Positions 63,860 through 64,000 of a stretch of DNA of 64,000 bases are shown in pieces. The stretch lies in contig NZ_JAWCUD010000001.1 in NCBI RefSeq assembly GCF_032461945.1, positions 248,001-312,000 of the forward strand, in the 5' to 3' direction. The translations under genes were made by a program, and so were the position numbers. The first letter of the stretch is position 1; each line of letters starts with the position of its first letter. Origin of the DNA: Paenibacillus_E violae. Its GTDB lineage: Bacteria; Bacillota; Bacilli; Paenibacillales; NBRC-103111. Below the pieces are notes generated by a model. The model was not told where the DNA came from, did no database searches, and was given only the letters and a program-made list of their open reading frames with translations.

Positions 63860-64000
63860 ATGAAGAAACTAAAAGCAGGTTTCATAAGCATGATGGTTAG
63901 TTCTCTTCTAGTAACAAGCTTGATATCAGTTGGAGCATCGAATCAAGCTTATGCAAATGTAGGGAGTACAGCACTGCCTGCTCTTAAAACAGGCAATTGG
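63860..64000 (+). CDS. Third GH95-type gene, 3' partial
   Basis: From the ATG at 63860, with AAGGAGGAG at 63847-63855, the frame reads MKKLKAGFISMMVSSLLVTS and then the same AYANVGSTALP signal-peptide end as copies 1 and 2. It runs past the window edge after 47 codons, so only the secretion signal and the first residues of the mature protein are seen. No TATAGAAATC element lies in the 84 bases ahead, so it may be read from promoter E through the weak terminator, or have its own promoter. Confidence 0.85.
   Translation, partial: MKKLKAGFISMMVSSLLVTSLISVGASNQAYANVGSTALPALKTGNW

Noticed and set aside
1..64000. rRNA, tRNA, insertion sequence or prophage genes
   Set aside because: No transposase, integrase or phage frame was recognised, and no conserved tRNA or rRNA segment was noticed on reading both strands; a covariance-model scan would settle small RNAs.

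Overview
The window looks like a chromosomal segment of a Paenibacillus-type Firmicute. It has strong AGGAGG-type ribosome binding sites, TTG/GTG starts, S-layer-homology (SLH) anchored surface proteins, YesM/YesN-like and AraC-type regulators next to each sugar ABC importer, and very large secreted multidomain polysaccharide enzymes. No rRNA, tRNA, CRISPR array, transposase or phage gene was seen. Almost everything serves capture and breakdown of a complex, probably fucosylated and amino-sugar-containing, glycan.

Region 1 (1-12141) holds three large secreted enzymes: a partial alkaline-phosphatase-superfamily enzyme, a right-handed beta-helix protein and a family 8 polysaccharide lyase. Each ends in a cohesin domain followed directly by a dockerin domain. 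A small cell-wall protein with one cohesin and three SLH repeats follows. Such a set could chain enzyme to enzyme and tie the chain to the cell wall without a classical scaffoldin.

Region 2 (12271-21613) is an ABC sugar importer (two permeases and a lipoprotein), a YesM/YesN-like two-component pair, and a membrane-bound AraC-type regulator. Region 3 (21654-29287) is a second ABC importer followed by cytoplasmic glycan enzymes: a GH123/DUF4091 protein, a GH29 fucosidase and a TIM-barrel sugar isomerase/epimerase. Region 4 (29288-29919) has no gene and holds a heptanucleotide repeat array and a cluster of dispersed imperfect repeats.

Region 5 (29920-33932) has an AraC regulator divergent from a second GH123/DUF4091 protein, then a second cohesin-SLH anchor. 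Region 6 (33931-41860) is mixed: AraC regulators divergent from a PhyH-type dioxygenase and from a pair of Gfo/Idh/MocA dehydrogenases, plus a GNAT acetyltransferase, a small unknown protein, a secreted stalk-domain protein and a DinB-like protein.

Region 7 (41902-64000) is a probable regulon. Five transcription units start with the same TATAGAAATC-type element just upstream of a promoter. They encode a metallophosphoesterase; a third ABC importer followed by an AraC-type membrane sensor; a GH95 enzyme; an MBL hydrolase-MFS transporter-GH2 operon; and a secreted GH29 fucosidase followed by a second GH95 and the start of a third. The three GH95 genes are recent tandem duplicates. None of the three ABC importers has its own ATPase gene, so a shared MsmX-like ATPase elsewhere is likely.

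Taken together, secreted lyase, fucosidases and other enzymes would trim the glycan at the surface, three importers and one MFS carrier would take up fragments, and cytoplasmic GH29, GH123-like, GH2, dehydrogenases and isomerase would finish the job. The exact substrate is inference.
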